Positions 7,103-15,738 are shown, counted from the first letter of the stretch. The stretch is 64,000 bases of DNA from Nitrobacter vulgaris (GCF_031453995.1 NZ_JAVDPZ010000003.1:124001-188000), one strand, 5' to 3'. Made by a program: numbers and translations. The notes: generated from the letters alone by a model not told the origin.

Positions 7103-9274
7103 TTACGTCGTTGCGCTTCGCGCCCTCCCCATCCGGAACGCGTTCTCCACGATCCGCAAGCCGACCTCGCCGCCCAGCGACATCAGCGATTCGGGATGGA
7201 ATTGCACGCCGCCGACCGGTAGCGATTTGTGCTCGATCGCCATCGGCACCCCGTCGTCGGTGGTCGCCGTCACCTCCAGCACGTCGGGCAAACGGTCGCG
7301 TTCGACATAGAGCGAATGATAACGGCCGATCACGATCTCGTTTGGCAGGTTGCACATCAGCCGTCCGCCGCGATTCTGCACACGCGATGGTCTCCCGTGC
7401 GCCGGCTGCGCCAGCTGGCCGAGACGGCCGCCAAAATATTCACCAATCCCCTGCAAGCCGAGACAGACGCCGAACACCGGTAGATTCTTCTCCAGCGCCG
7501 TGCCGATGGTTCGGGCCATGCCGAAATCATCAGGCCGGCCAGGTCCGGGCGACAGCACCAGCAGGTCATAGCTTTGCTTGTCGAGCATATCTTGCGCGTG
7601 GACATAGCGCACGACGCTGACGCGCGCGCCGACCTGCCGGAAGTAATCCGCCAGCATGTGCACGAAACTGTCGTCGTGGTCGATCAGCAACACGCGTTTT
7701 CCGGAGCCGGTTGCGTCCGGCGCCACCGCCGAAAGCGGCTTTGGCGCGTCGCCGCGTAGCGCCTGGAATAGCGCCGCCGCCTTGGTCTGGCACTCGCGGT
7801 CTTCAAGCTCCGGCTTGCTGTCGAACAAGCAGGTCGCGCCGACGCGCACTTCCGCGAGGCCGTCTTTCATGCGGATGGTGCGGATGGTCAGGCCGGTGTT
7901 GATCGAGCCATCGAAGCCGACGACACCGAATGCGCCGGCGTACCAGCGCCGCGGCGAGCGTTCGTTGTCCTCAACGAACTGGATCGCCCACTTCTTCGGC
8001 GCACCCGTCACCGTCACCGCCCATGCGTGGGTGAGGAACCCATCGAGCGCATCGAAGCCGGGCCGCAAAATGCCTTCGACGTGATCGACAGTATGAAACA
8101 GCTTTGAATAGGTCTCGATCTGGCGGCGCGCGAGCACCTTGATCGTTCCCGGCATGCAGATGCGCGCCTTGTCGTTGCGATCGACGTCGGTGCACATGTT
8201 GAGCTCAAACTCGTCCTTCTCCGAGTTGAGCAACTCGCGGATCTGCTCGGCATCGCCGATGGCATCGGCGCCGCGCGCGATGGTCCCGGAAATCGGGCAA
8301 GTCTCGATGCGGCGGCCGTCGCTGCGCACGAACATTTCCGGCGAGGCAGAGACTAGAAACTCACCGTCTCCGAGGTTGACCAACCCGCCATAGGGCGACG
8401 GATTGATCCGGCACAGCCGCTGAAACACTTCGGCCGGTGAGCGCTCGCAGGGTTCGGCGAACAACTGTCCGGGCACCGCCTCGAACAGGTCGCCACGCGC
8501 AAACGCGGCGCGCGCGGTTTCCACCGTGGCCTGATATTCACCCGGGGCGTGATCGGTAAAACCCTGGCGCGGTGTTTTCGCATAAACGCTGTCAGGCGTA
8601 TCGTGCGGATGCTTTTCGGTGGAGCGGCCCTTCCATGCGAAATCGTAGGACAGTACGACGCCGCGGCCGGTGGCACGATCATAAGCGAGCAGGCGGTCCG
8701 GAATAAATAGCACGATGTCGCGCTGATCGCTTTCACGCGCGCGTTTCTGGACCAGATCTTCCATCTGGAACACGAGGTCATAGGCGAACGCGCCGTACAG
8801 CCCGAGCATGGGATCTGCTGTCGACGCGAAAGCCGCCACCAGCGCCCGCACCAGCGACATCACGCTTGCGCGCCGGGTGCGCTGATCTTCCTCCACAGGC
8901 GCATCGCCGCGCACAATATGGCCAGCGATCCGGCAGGCAGTTTTTTCGGTGACGACCGCACAGGGTACGCTCAGGGTTTCACCAAGAAAAGCGATCAGCA
9001 CCTCGCCGCGAACATTGGTGGCTTCGATGACAAAATTGAATCCTGTGGTTTCGATCTTGAGCGGCGGATCGGCAAAGCCAAGGTCGAAACTCTCATAACG
9101 GCCCGGCACCGTCGTACCGGACGACAGCACCACGCCGCGACGGCTGTCGAGCAGACCGATCAGATCGTCGAGCCTGCTGCCGCCGGTAAAGTGTTCGATC
9201 GAGCGGCCGATCGAGAGACCGCCGGCGGTCAGGTACTCGCTTTGCGCGGGAAGGGAAAAAACGGTCCTGTTCAT
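7103..9274 (-). CDS. trpE(G): Anthranilate synthase, fused components I and II
   Basis: A 723-residue fusion catalysing chorismate plus glutamine to anthranilate, the first step of tryptophan synthesis. Residues ~1-510 are the TrpE synthase part, with PISGTIARGAD, ELNMCTDVDRNDKARIC and TVTGAPKKWAIQ motifs. Residues ~525-723 are the TrpG glutamine amidotransferase, with nucleophile region FGVCLGLQG near residue 603 and GVQFHPES near 691 supplying the His-Glu pair. The position after CLG is Leu where many TrpG proteins have His. Such fusions are typical of rhizobia and relatives. A leader peptide and attenuator lie upstream, so expression should respond to charged tRNA-Trp. Confidence 0.95.
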   Translation of the reverse strand: MNRTVFSLPAQSEYLTAGGLSIGRSIEHFTGGSRLDDLIGLLDSRRGVVLSSGTTVPGRYESFDLGFADPPLKIETTGFNFVIEATNVRGEVLIAFLGETLSVPCAVVTEKTACRIAGHIVRGDAPVEEDQRTRRASVMSLVRALVAAFASTADPMLGLYGAFAYDLVFQMEDLVQKRARESDQRDIVLFIPDRLLAYDRATGRGVVLSYDFAWKGRSTEKHPHDTPDSVYAKTPRQGFTDHAPGEYQATVETARAAFARGDLFEAVPGQLFAEPCERSPAEVFQRLCRINPSPYGGLVNLGDGEFLVSASPEMFVRSDGRRIETCPISGTIARGADAIGDAEQIRELLNSEKDEFELNMCTDVDRNDKARICMPGTIKVLARRQIETYSKLFHTVDHVEGILRPGFDALDGFLTHAWAVTVTGAPKKWAIQFVEDNERSPRRWYAGAFGVVGFDGSINTGLTIRTIRMKDGLAEVRVGATCLFDSKPELEDRECQTKAAALFQALRGDAPKPLSAVAPDATGSGKRVLLIDHDDSFVHMLADYFRQVGARVSVVRYVHAQDMLDKQSYDLLVLSPGPGRPDDFGMARTIGTALEKNLPVFGVCLGLQGIGEYFGGRLGQLAQPAHGRPSRVQNRGGRLMCNLPNEIVIGRYHSLYVERDRLPDVLEVTATTDDGVPMAIEHKSLPVGGVQFHPESLMSLGGEVGLRIVENAFRMGRARSATT

Positions 9275-9321
9275 GCAGTCCTCTTACGAGACTTGCGAAG
9301 AGTGCGCCACACAGGACAAAC

Positions 9322-9352
9322 AAAAAAGGCCGTCGCTCTGCATGACGGCCTT
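9322..9352 (-). terminator. Attenuator terminator of the trp leader
   Basis: On the minus strand the stem AAGGCCGTC / GACGGCCTT is followed by six T, 39 bases after the trpL stop and 48 bases before the trpE(G) start. Between trpL and this stem lies GGCCACCTTCTGAAGGTGGCC, a strong hairpin that overlaps the end of trpL, as expected for attenuator RNA switching. Confidence 0.85.
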
Positions 9353-9390
9353 CGACGATTAGAATTGAAGCAAAATCGCACCGGCCACCT

Positions 9391-9438
9391 TCAGAAGGTG
9401 GCCCACCAGAGACGGAACGGGCGGATGGCAGGATTCAT
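9391..9438 (-). CDS. trpL: trp operon leader peptide with tandem Trp codons
   Basis: A 15-residue leader, MNPAIRPFRLWWATF, with two adjacent Trp codons near its end. It is followed by the hairpins and terminator that precede trpE(G). When charged tRNA-Trp is scarce the ribosome should stall on the Trp codons and prevent the terminator from forming. An in-frame TGA three codons upstream fixes the ATG as the start. The likely promoter places transcription start at or within a few bases of this ATG, so the mRNA may be leaderless, as reported for Sinorhizobium trpLE(G). The gene is too small for ordinary gene callers. The attenuated transcript may also act as a small RNA, as described in rhizobia. 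Confidence 0.85.
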   Translation of the reverse strand: MNPAIRPFRLWWATF

Positions 9439-9442
9439 GCCA

Positions 9443-9473
9443 CGAAATCATCATTCCGGTGGTGCGATGTCAA
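9443..9473 (-). promoter_or_regulatory. Probable promoter of trpL-trpE(G)
   Basis: On the minus strand TTGACA (9473-9468) is followed after 17 bases by TGATTT. The predicted start point falls close to the A of the trpL ATG at 9438. Confidence 0.6.
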
Positions 9474-9586
9474 GAGCGTTCACGGCCGGACTCGGGCCGC
9501 ATTGCCTTGATCAGGTCCGCCGCTATGGCGGTTGCGCCCCCAACAACGCGCGCTAGATTGGCCTGACTCGACACCGGGAGAACATC

Positions 9587-10084
9587 ATGACGTTCAAAGT
9601 CGTGAGCAATAGTTTCAAGGATGGCGACTACCTCGACAAAGATCATATCCTGTCGGCGGATTTCGGTTTCGGCTGCGCGGGCGGCAACCGATCACCGCAC
9701 CTGCGCTGGAGCGGCGCGCCGGCAGGCACGAAGAGCTTCGCCGTAACCTGCTTTGATCCGGACGCACCAACCGGCAGCGGCTTCTGGCATTGGGTCGTCA
9801 TCAATATTCCGGCCTCGGTGACGGAGCTTGTGCTCGACGCCGGCAATCCCGGGAGCGGCAAGCTTCCCAATGGCGCGCTACAGACCCGCACCGATTTCGG
9901 CACAGCCGGTTACGGCGGCCCTTGCCCGCCTGAAGGTGACCATCCGCACCGATATTTGTTCACCGTGTACGCCGTCGGAGGCAACATCAACGCCAATGCC
10001 GACACATCAGCGGCAGTGATCGGTTTCCAGCTTCATTTCAACACACTGGCGAAATCGGCGGTGATGGGTCTGTTCAAGCGGTGA
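9587..10084 (+). CDS. YbhB/YbcL-type Raf kinase inhibitor-like (PEBP) protein
   Basis: A 165-residue member of the phosphatidylethanolamine-binding protein superfamily. Visible marks are the CFDPDAPTGSGFWHWVVINIP segment (about residues 62-82), the central GPCPPEGDHPHRYLFTVYAV motif and the N-terminal CAGGNRSPHLRWSGAP. Bacterial members are cytoplasmic or periplasmic, and their ligand and biological role are mostly unknown. No signal peptide is seen here. It is a single gene, divergent from the trp leader and ending at the shared terminator before fbcH. Confidence 0.9.
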   Translation: MTFKVVSNSFKDGDYLDKDHILSADFGFGCAGGNRSPHLRWSGAPAGTKSFAVTCFDPDAPTGSGFWHWVVINIPASVTELVLDAGNPGSGKLPNGALQTRTDFGTAGYGGPCPPEGDHPHRYLFTVYAVGGNINANADTSAAVIGFQLHFNTLAKSAVMGLFKR

Positions 10085-10149
10085 AACGATTACAAGGCAT
10101 CGCAATGGCAGCGTTTAATGTCCCGCCGTCGCTAGCATCGGCATCAATC

Positions 10150-10177
10150 AAAAAGGCTCCCGCGAGGGAGCCTTTTT
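10150..10177. terminator. Bidirectional terminator between the PEBP gene and fbcH
   Basis: A near-perfect stem AAAAAGGCTCCC / GGGAGCCTTTTT with a four-base loop, flanked by A and T runs on both sides, so it can end transcripts from both convergent genes. Confidence 0.9.
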
Positions 10178-10200
10178 GATGCGAAGAACCTGCGCATCAT

Positions 10201-12261
10201 TCAATGCGCGTCGGCCCAGACCGCCTTCTTGGTGAAATAGAGCAGCCCGGCAAGGATGACCATGAAAATCATGACCTGCAGGCCAATCCGCTTGCGCTCC
10301 TCGAGCTTCGGCTCGGCGGCCCACATCAGAAAAGCGGACACGTCCTTCGCATACTGATCGACCTTCTGCGGGGTTCCGTCGTCATAGGTCACCTGATCGT
10401 CCGCCAGCGGGTTCGGCATCTTCGTGGCATGACCCGGGAAGTACTTGTTGTAGGTCGATCCTTCCGGCAGAGCGAACCCTTCCGGCGGACTACTTTCAAA
10501 ACCGGTCAGGAGGGCGTGGATATAGTTCGGACCTTTTTCCTGAAACTGCGTGAAGGCATCGAAGATGAACTGAGGAAAGCCCCGTTCATAGCCGCGTGCC
10601 TTGGCCATCAGGGAAAGATCGGGCGGAGCCGCGCCGCCATTGGCTGCGCGAGCGGCGTTCTCATTGGGAAACGGCGACGGAAATTTGTCGGCGACCCGGC
10701 CTGGCCGCTCGAACATGTCGCCGGCATCGTTGGGGCCGTCCTTCACCTGGATTTCGGAAGCCAGCGCCTCGGCCTGGGCGACGGAGAAGCCCGGACCGCC
10801 CGGGTCTGTCAGGTTACGATAGTGCACGAGATTCATGGAGTGGCAGGCCGAGCAGACTTCCTTGTAGACCTTGTAGCCGCGCTGCAACTGGCCTTGGTCG
10901 AATTTTCCAAATGGGCCAGCGAACGACCAGCTCAACGACGGCGGAATCGAGCCATGGTCGGCCGCCCTCACCTTCGAGCCGCTATCCAGCGCCAGCAGCC
11001 CGACAGCGCCGAACACCGCCAAGGCCGAAGCCACGACTTTTTTCTTTCCCAGCACGTCATCGGCGATCGAATTGGGTACAGTTCGCGGCTTTTCGATACG
11101 GCTCAGGATGGGCAGCACAATCAGGAAATAGGCGAAATAGCACGCCGTCAGGATACGTCCGGCAACCACGTAGACGCCTTCCGGCGGCTTCGCGCCGAGA
11201 TAACCAAGGCCGAGACAAACACCGACGAAGATCCAGAAAAACTGCTTGGCGAGAGGACGATAACGCACCGAGCGGGTCTTTGCGGAATCGAGCCAGGGCA
11301 GAAAGGCCAGGATCAGGATAGCGCTGAACATCGCCACCACGCCTGCGAGCTTGTCCGGGATCGAGCGCAGGATCGCGTAGAACGGCAGATAGTACCATTC
11401 CGGCACGATATGCGCGGGCGTCACGCCCGGGTTGGCCGGGATGTAGTTGTCGGGATCGCCGAGATAATTCGGGATGTAGAAGATGAACCAGCAGTAGAAC
11501 AGGATGAAGCAGGAAAGACCGAACCCGTCCTTGATGGTCGCGTAAGGCGTAAACGGCACAGTATCCTTCGCGGTCTTGGGTTCGACCCCGGCCGGATTGT
11601 TCTGACCGGCGACGTGCAGCGCCCAGACGTGCAGCACGACCACCCCGGCGATCACGAAAGGCAGGAGGTAGTGCAGCGAGAAAAAGCGGTTCAGCGTCGG
11701 ATTGCCGACCGAATAGCCGCCCCATAGCAGCGTCACGATGCTTTCGCCGAAATAGGGAATGGCGGAAAACAGATTGGTGATGACGGTCGCGCCCCAGAAG
11801 CTCATCTGGCCCCACGGCAGCACGTAGCCCATGAAGCCGGTCGCCATCATCAGGAGGTAGATGATGACGCCGAGGATCCAGAGGATCTCGCGCGGTTCTT
11901 TGTAGGAGCCGTAATACAGGCCGCGAAGCATGTGGATATAAACGGCGATGAAGAACATCGAGGCGCCGTTCGAATGAAGGTAACGCAGCAGCCAGCCGTA
12001 GTCGACATCGCGCACAATGGCTTCGACCGAGTTAAAAGCGAGGTCGGCGTGCGGCGTGTAGTGCATCGCCAGGATGACGCCGGTGATGATCTGCACCCCG
12101 AGCATGAACGAGAGGATGCCGCCGAACGTCCACCAGTAGTTCAGGTTGCGCGGCGTCGGATAGGCGACGAACGAGGAATGGACGAGACCGAAGATCGGCA
12201 AACGCCGCTCGATCCACTTGAGGACGGAATTTTGCGGCTGGAAGCTGGATGGTCCGCTCAT
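10201..12261 (-). CDS. fbcH: Cytochrome b/c1 fusion precursor of the bc1 complex
   Basis: A 686-residue polyprotein that, as in Bradyrhizobium FbcH, is expected to be cleaved into cytochrome b and cytochrome c1 of ubiquinol-cytochrome c reductase. Residues ~1-410 are cytochrome b, with several membrane helices, GYVLPWGQMSFWGATV and the Qo motif PEWYYLPFYAILR. The c1 part follows an internal hydrophobic, signal-like segment (about residues 410-435). Its heme motif CSACH is near residues 469-473, and a C-terminal membrane anchor is present. It lies directly downstream of the Rieske gene, and together they form a complete three-subunit complex for the inner membrane and periplasm. Confidence 0.97.
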   Translation of the reverse strand: MSGPSSFQPQNSVLKWIERRLPIFGLVHSSFVAYPTPRNLNYWWTFGGILSFMLGVQIITGVILAMHYTPHADLAFNSVEAIVRDVDYGWLLRYLHSNGASMFFIAVYIHMLRGLYYGSYKEPREILWILGVIIYLLMMATGFMGYVLPWGQMSFWGATVITNLFSAIPYFGESIVTLLWGGYSVGNPTLNRFFSLHYLLPFVIAGVVVLHVWALHVAGQNNPAGVEPKTAKDTVPFTPYATIKDGFGLSCFILFYCWFIFYIPNYLGDPDNYIPANPGVTPAHIVPEWYYLPFYAILRSIPDKLAGVVAMFSAILILAFLPWLDSAKTRSVRYRPLAKQFFWIFVGVCLGLGYLGAKPPEGVYVVAGRILTACYFAYFLIVLPILSRIEKPRTVPNSIADDVLGKKKVVASALAVFGAVGLLALDSGSKVRAADHGSIPPSLSWSFAGPFGKFDQGQLQRGYKVYKEVCSACHSMNLVHYRNLTDPGGPGFSVAQAEALASEIQVKDGPNDAGDMFERPGRVADKFPSPFPNENAARAANGGAAPPDLSLMAKARGYERGFPQFIFDAFTQFQEKGPNYIHALLTGFESSPPEGFALPEGSTYNKYFPGHATKMPNPLADDQVTYDDGTPQKVDQYAKDVSAFLMWAAEPKLEERKRIGLQVMIFMVILAGLLYFTKKAVWADAH

Positions 12262-12312
12262 GATGCGATCCTGAAGAATGAAGCGACGCGTTCGGTTCGG
12301 GGCTTTTCGGCC

Positions 12313-12840
12313 TTATCCGATCTTGATCTTGCTGTCGGAAATAAAGGCGTAAGGCGGAATGGCAAGATTGAGCGGCGCCGGCCCCTGGCGGATACGGCCT
12401 GAGGAATCGTACTGCGAACCATGGCACGGACAGAAAAATCCGTCGTAGTTCCCTTCATGCGCAATCGGAATGCAGCCGAGATGGGTGCAGATGCCGATTA
12501 CGACGAGCCACTGGTCATGGCCTTCCTTGACGCGCGCGGAATCCGGCTGCGGATCAGGCAGGCTCGCGACATTGACGTCGCGGGCTTCCTCGATTTGTTT
12601 CTTGGTGCGGTGCATGATGTAGATCGGCTTGCCGCGCCAGAACACCTTGATGTCTTGTCCATCGGCGATCGGAGCGAGATCGACCTCGATAGGGGCGCCG
12701 GCGGCGACCGTAGACGCATCCGGGTTAAGCTGGGCCACTAACGGCCAGGCCACGGCCGCCGCGCCGACGGCGGCGACGGCGCCGGTTGCTACGAAAAGGA
12801 AATCACGGCGGCTTTGTCCTGCCGAAGACGATGTCGTCAC
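12313..12840 (-). CDS. petA: Ubiquinol-cytochrome c reductase Rieske iron-sulfur subunit
   Basis: A 175-residue Rieske protein (called FbcF in Bradyrhizobium) that passes electrons from ubiquinol to cytochrome c1. Both cluster boxes are present: CTHLGC at residues 118-123 and CPCHGS at 137-142, giving two Cys and two His ligands for 2Fe-2S. The N-terminus carries a twin-arginine motif, SRRDFLF, before a hydrophobic stretch that serves as Tat signal and membrane anchor. It is 51 bases upstream of fbcH, in one operon. Its promoter should lie in the 191-base gap shared with the divergent trmL. Confidence 0.97.
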   Translation of the reverse strand: MTTSSSAGQSRRDFLFVATGAVAAVGAAAVAWPLVAQLNPDASTVAAGAPIEVDLAPIADGQDIKVFWRGKPIYIMHRTKKQIEEARDVNVASLPDPQPDSARVKEGHDQWLVVIGICTHLGCIPIAHEGNYDGFFCPCHGSQYDSSGRIRQGPAPLNLAIPPYAFISDSKIKIG

Positions 12841-13031
12841 GATTTCAACCCTTTCTTACCCGCTGCCGGTCTTGTTGCTATCGGTGTACCCCACTCCCCA
12901 GAGAGATACGTCTTTCGAGCGGCCGTTTTATTGGCACCCTCGCCGGATCAGCGCAAGTGCGCTATCCGTCACTCGTGCAGTGCACAAATCCGCCCATTAG
13001 CCACGAAGCCATCTCGGAAAGCATTGAGCTC

Positions 13032-13502
13032 ATGCGGGTCGCGCTCTTCCAACCTGATATACCGCAGAACACCGGGACAATTCTCCGTCTGTGTGCGTGC
13101 CTCAACGTCGAAGCCCATATCATCGAACCGGCCGGGTTTCCGGTCTCGGACCGGCATTTCCGTCGTGCGGGCATGGACTACCTCGACGAGGTCACCATTG
13201 TGCGCCACGATTCATGGCCAAAATTCAATCAATGGCGCGCCGAAGACGGCGGCCGGTTGGTGTTATTTACGACCAAGGGCGCACGCCCCTATCTGGACTA
13301 TCGTTTTGCCGATACAGATATTTTGCTATTTGGACGTGAGAGCGCCGGGGTTCCGGATGCTGTTGCGGCGGCCGCGGATGCAACCCTGGTAATACCGGTC
13401 AGGCCCGGTCTGCGCTCGCTGAACGTCGCCATGGCAGCGGCTATGGCAGTGGGCGAGGCCTTGCGGCAGACGAGGTCGGCCGCAACGGGAAGGTCTTCGT
13501 GA
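13032..13502 (+). CDS. trmL: tRNA (cytidine(34)-2'-O)-methyltransferase
   Basis: A 156-residue SPOUT-family enzyme that 2'-O-methylates the wobble base of certain leucine tRNAs. The family start MRVALFQPDIPQNTGTILR fixes the ATG at 13032; the frame is open upstream but without similarity. The knotted SAM site is visible as LLFGRESAGVP (about residues 96-106) and IPVRPGLRSLNVAMAAAMA (about 122-140). It overlaps queE by four bases (GTGA), so two tRNA-modification genes are translationally coupled. Confidence 0.93.
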   Translation: MRVALFQPDIPQNTGTILRLCACLNVEAHIIEPAGFPVSDRHFRRAGMDYLDEVTIVRHDSWPKFNQWRAEDGGRLVLFTTKGARPYLDYRFADTDILLFGRESAGVPDAVAAAADATLVIPVRPGLRSLNVAMAAAMAVGEALRQTRSAATGRSS

Positions 13503-14131
13503 GTTACGCGGTTAAGGAGATTTTTCTGACGCTGCAGGGCGAAGGCGCTCATGCCGGCAGGGCCGCGGTATTCTGTCGCTTCTCTGGCTGCAACCTTTGG
13601 AGCGGCCGCGAAAAAGACCGCGCCTCGGCCACCTGCCGATTTTGCGACACTGATTTTGTGGGCACCGACGGAACGCTGGGCGGCCGCTACGATACTGCTG
13701 ATGCGCTGGCGGAAACCATTGCCGCGCAATGGATCGGACCGGCCGCCCATCGCTACACCGTGTTGACCGGAGGCGAGCCGCTGTTGCAGGTTGACAAGCC
13801 ATTGGTCGATGCACTGCACGCCCGCGGTTTCGAAATCGGGATCGAGACCAACGGCACCATTGCGCCGCCCGATGGCATCGACTGGCTGTGCGTCAGCCCC
13901 AAGGCCGGCGCCGATTTGCTGGTCACCAAAGGCCACGAACTCAAGCTCGTCTATCCACAAACCAATATCCGGCCCGAGGATTTCAAGGATCTCACCTTCG
14001 AACGGTTTTCTTTGCAGCCGATGGACGGGCCGGACGTGGCAGGCAACACGGTGCGCGCCATCAACTATTGCCTGCGGCATCCGCAGTGGCGGCTCAGCCT
14101 GCAGACACACAAGACGCTGGGGATCAGGTAG
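13499..14131 (+). CDS. queE: 7-carboxy-7-deazaguanine synthase (QueE)
   Basis: A 210-residue radical SAM enzyme that converts carboxytetrahydropterin to 7-carboxy-7-deazaguanine for queuosine synthesis. The 4Fe-4S ligands are Cys31, Cys46 and Cys49, spaced C-X14-C-X2-C as in the Burkholderia-type QueE instead of the usual CX3CX2C. The TLQGEGAHAGRAAVFCRFSG start and the TGGEPLLQ and GIETNGT motifs support the call. It starts with GTG, overlapping the trmL stop. queD follows after a repeat-filled gap. The other pathway genes are not in the window. Confidence 0.95.
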   Translation: MSYAVKEIFLTLQGEGAHAGRAAVFCRFSGCNLWSGREKDRASATCRFCDTDFVGTDGTLGGRYDTADALAETIAAQWIGPAAHRYTVLTGGEPLLQVDKPLVDALHARGFEIGIETNGTIAPPDGIDWLCVSPKAGADLLVTKGHELKLVYPQTNIRPEDFKDLTFERFSLQPMDGPDVAGNTVRAINYCLRHPQWRLSLQTHKTLGIR

Positions 14132-14152
14132 GGATGAAATTAACCACACCCT

Positions 14153-14237
14153 CGTCATTGCGAGCGCAGCGAAGCAATCCAGAAGCTCCAAGGAAAGAGC
14201 TGGATTGCTTCGTCGGCTGCGCCTCCTCGCAATGACG
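14153..14237. repeat. CGTCATTG palindromic repeat, copy 1
   Basis: The ends are complementary (CGTCATTGCGAG / CTCGCAATGACG) and the inner arms carry GAAGCAATCCAG / CTGGATTGCTTC. It sits between queE and queD. A second copy in the same orientation lies at 14641-14722, so queD is bracketed. Confidence 0.85.
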
Positions 14238-14263
14238 CCTTTAATCGGAAGCAGGTTTGACGA

Positions 14264-14629
14264 ATGTGGGAGTTGACGAAATCATTCCGCTTCGAGGCCG
14301 CGCACTCGCTGCCGGCAACGACATTGGGCACCGCGAGCATGGAAATCCACGGCCATTCTTTCCGCGCCGAGGTGAGCGTCCGCGGCAAGCCTGATCCCGC
14401 GAGCGGAATGGTGCTCGATCTCGGCCTGCTCGAGCGCGGTATGGGCGAGGTCCGGAGCAAACTCGATCATAAGCTCCTCAACAACGTCGAAGGACTTGGC
14501 CCGCCGACGCTGGAAAATCTGGCGCGTTTCATCTGGGATCATGTCCAGCACGCAGGACACGTGACACGCGTCAGCGTACATCGCGATAGTTGCGGCGAAA
14601 GCTGCACCTATTTCGGACCCGAAAGTTGA
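14264..14629 (+). CDS. queD: 6-carboxytetrahydropterin synthase-like protein (QueD family)
   Basis: A 121-residue member of the QueD/6-pyruvoyltetrahydropterin synthase family, expected to act just before QueE in queuosine synthesis. Zinc ligands His14, His29 and His31 are in place (FEAAHSLP and EIHGHSF), as is the Asp-His pair of the LDHKLLNN motif. The position that holds the catalytic Cys in E. coli QueD (KCGRLHGH) is Ser25 here (ASMEIHGH), so the mechanism or substrate may differ. A Cys-containing tail, HRDSCGESCTYFGPES, is typical of the family. Proximity to queE supports the pathway assignment despite the missing Cys. Confidence 0.82.
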   Translation: MWELTKSFRFEAAHSLPATTLGTASMEIHGHSFRAEVSVRGKPDPASGMVLDLGLLERGMGEVRSKLDHKLLNNVEGLGPPTLENLARFIWDHVQHAGHVTRVSVHRDSCGESCTYFGPES

Positions 14630-14640
14630 AATTCTCACTT

Positions 14641-14722
14641 GTCATTTCGAGCGCAGCGAAGCAATCCAGATTTAAAACCAGCGAGATTAGATTGCTTCGT
14701 TGCTTAAGCTCCTCGCAATGAC
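14641..14722. repeat. CGTCATTG palindromic repeat, copy 2
   Basis: The ends GTCATTTCGAG / CTCGCAATGAC and the internal GAAGCAATCCAG / ATTGCTTCGT pair match copy 1 at 14153. The element sits between queD and hemF and ends 23 bases before the hemF start. Confidence 0.8.
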
Positions 14723-14744
14723 AGAGTCTCTCAAGGAATATCCG

Positions 14745-15632
14745 ATGGACGCCTCCCTGCTCGAGACCCGCAAGGCCCGCGCGCGATCCTGGTTCGAGCA
14801 GTTGCGCGACAATATCTGCTCGGCTTTTGAAAAGCTGGAAGACGACGCGCCCGCTTCGCTCTATCCCGGTAACATAGGACGCTTCGTCCGCACGCCTTGG
14901 GAGCGTACCGACCACACCGGCCAACCCGGGGGCGGCGGCGTCATGTCGATGATGCACGGGCGGCTATTCGAGAAGGTCGGCGTGCACTGCTCGACCGTAC
15001 ATGGCGAATTCGCGCCGGAGTTTCGTGCGCAGATTCCCGGTGCGGCGGATGATCCGAATTTCTGGGCGTCGGGCATCTCGTTGATCGCCCACATGCGCAA
15101 TCCGCATATTCCCGCCGTTCACATGAACACGCGCTTCGTGGTGACCACGAAAGCATGGTTCGGCGGCGGCGGCGACCTGACGCCGGTGCTGATGCGGCGG
15201 CGCACGCAGGAGGATGCCGACAGCCTCGCGTTTCACGCGGCGATGAAGTCCGCCTGCGATGCCCATGCCGACATCGCCGCATACGACAAATACAAGACCT
15301 GGTGCGATGAGTATTTCTATCTGCCGCACCGCAAGGAAGCGCGCGGGATCGGCGGTATCTTCTATGATTGGCATGACAGCGGCGACTGGGATGCCGACCT
15401 CGCCTTCACGCAGGATGTTGGGCGAGCGCTGCTCAAGGTCTATCCCGAGCTCGTGCGTCGCAACTTCAGCACGCCGTGGACCGCGGCCGATCGCGAGGAA
15501 CAGTTGATCCGACGCGGACGTTACGCCGAATTCAATCTTCTCTACGACCGCGGCACCATTTTCGGGCTGAAGACCGGAGGCAACGTCGAGTCGATCCTCT
15601 CGTCGATGCCTCCCGAGGTGAAATGGCCTTAG
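14745..15632 (+). CDS. hemF: Aerobic coproporphyrinogen III oxidase
   Basis: A 295-residue oxygen-dependent enzyme making protoporphyrinogen IX from coproporphyrinogen III in heme synthesis. Family marks include RTPWERTDHTGQPGGGGVMS, the HMNTRFV and WFGGGGDLTPVL motifs and GTIFGLKTGGNVESILSSMPP at the end. The ATG at 14745 follows an AGGAAT ribosome site at a good distance; an upstream ATG at 14718 would start inside the adjacent repeat. It is cytoplasmic, homodimeric in known examples and probably a single-gene unit. Confidence 0.96.
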   Translation: MDASLLETRKARARSWFEQLRDNICSAFEKLEDDAPASLYPGNIGRFVRTPWERTDHTGQPGGGGVMSMMHGRLFEKVGVHCSTVHGEFAPEFRAQIPGAADDPNFWASGISLIAHMRNPHIPAVHMNTRFVVTTKAWFGGGGDLTPVLMRRRTQEDADSLAFHAAMKSACDAHADIAAYDKYKTWCDEYFYLPHRKEARGIGGIFYDWHDSGDWDADLAFTQDVGRALLKVYPELVRRNFSTPWTAADREEQLIRRGRYAEFNLLYDRGTIFGLKTGGNVESILSSMPPEVKWP

Positions 15633-15671
15633 ATCCGGTTGGACCGAACCAATTCAAAATCACGAACGAGA

Positions 15672-15718
15672 AGCGGGATGCGGGCGGAAAACCGCTATCC
15701 ACTTTTCCCCATCCCGCT
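15672..15718. repeat. Palindromic AGCGGGATG repeat, possible terminator
   Basis: The ends AGCGGGATG and CATCCCGCT pair around an inner GCGGAAAACCGC hairpin. It lies between the convergent hemF and CCA-adding enzyme genes and could end both transcripts. Confidence 0.6.
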
Positions 15719-15738
15719 CTAGCGGAATGTTGCCGCCC

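Noticed and set aside
10204..11727. A 507-residue open frame on the plus strand
   Set aside because: It is antisense to fbcH, has no recognisable domain, and arises from the GC-rich codon usage of the real gene.
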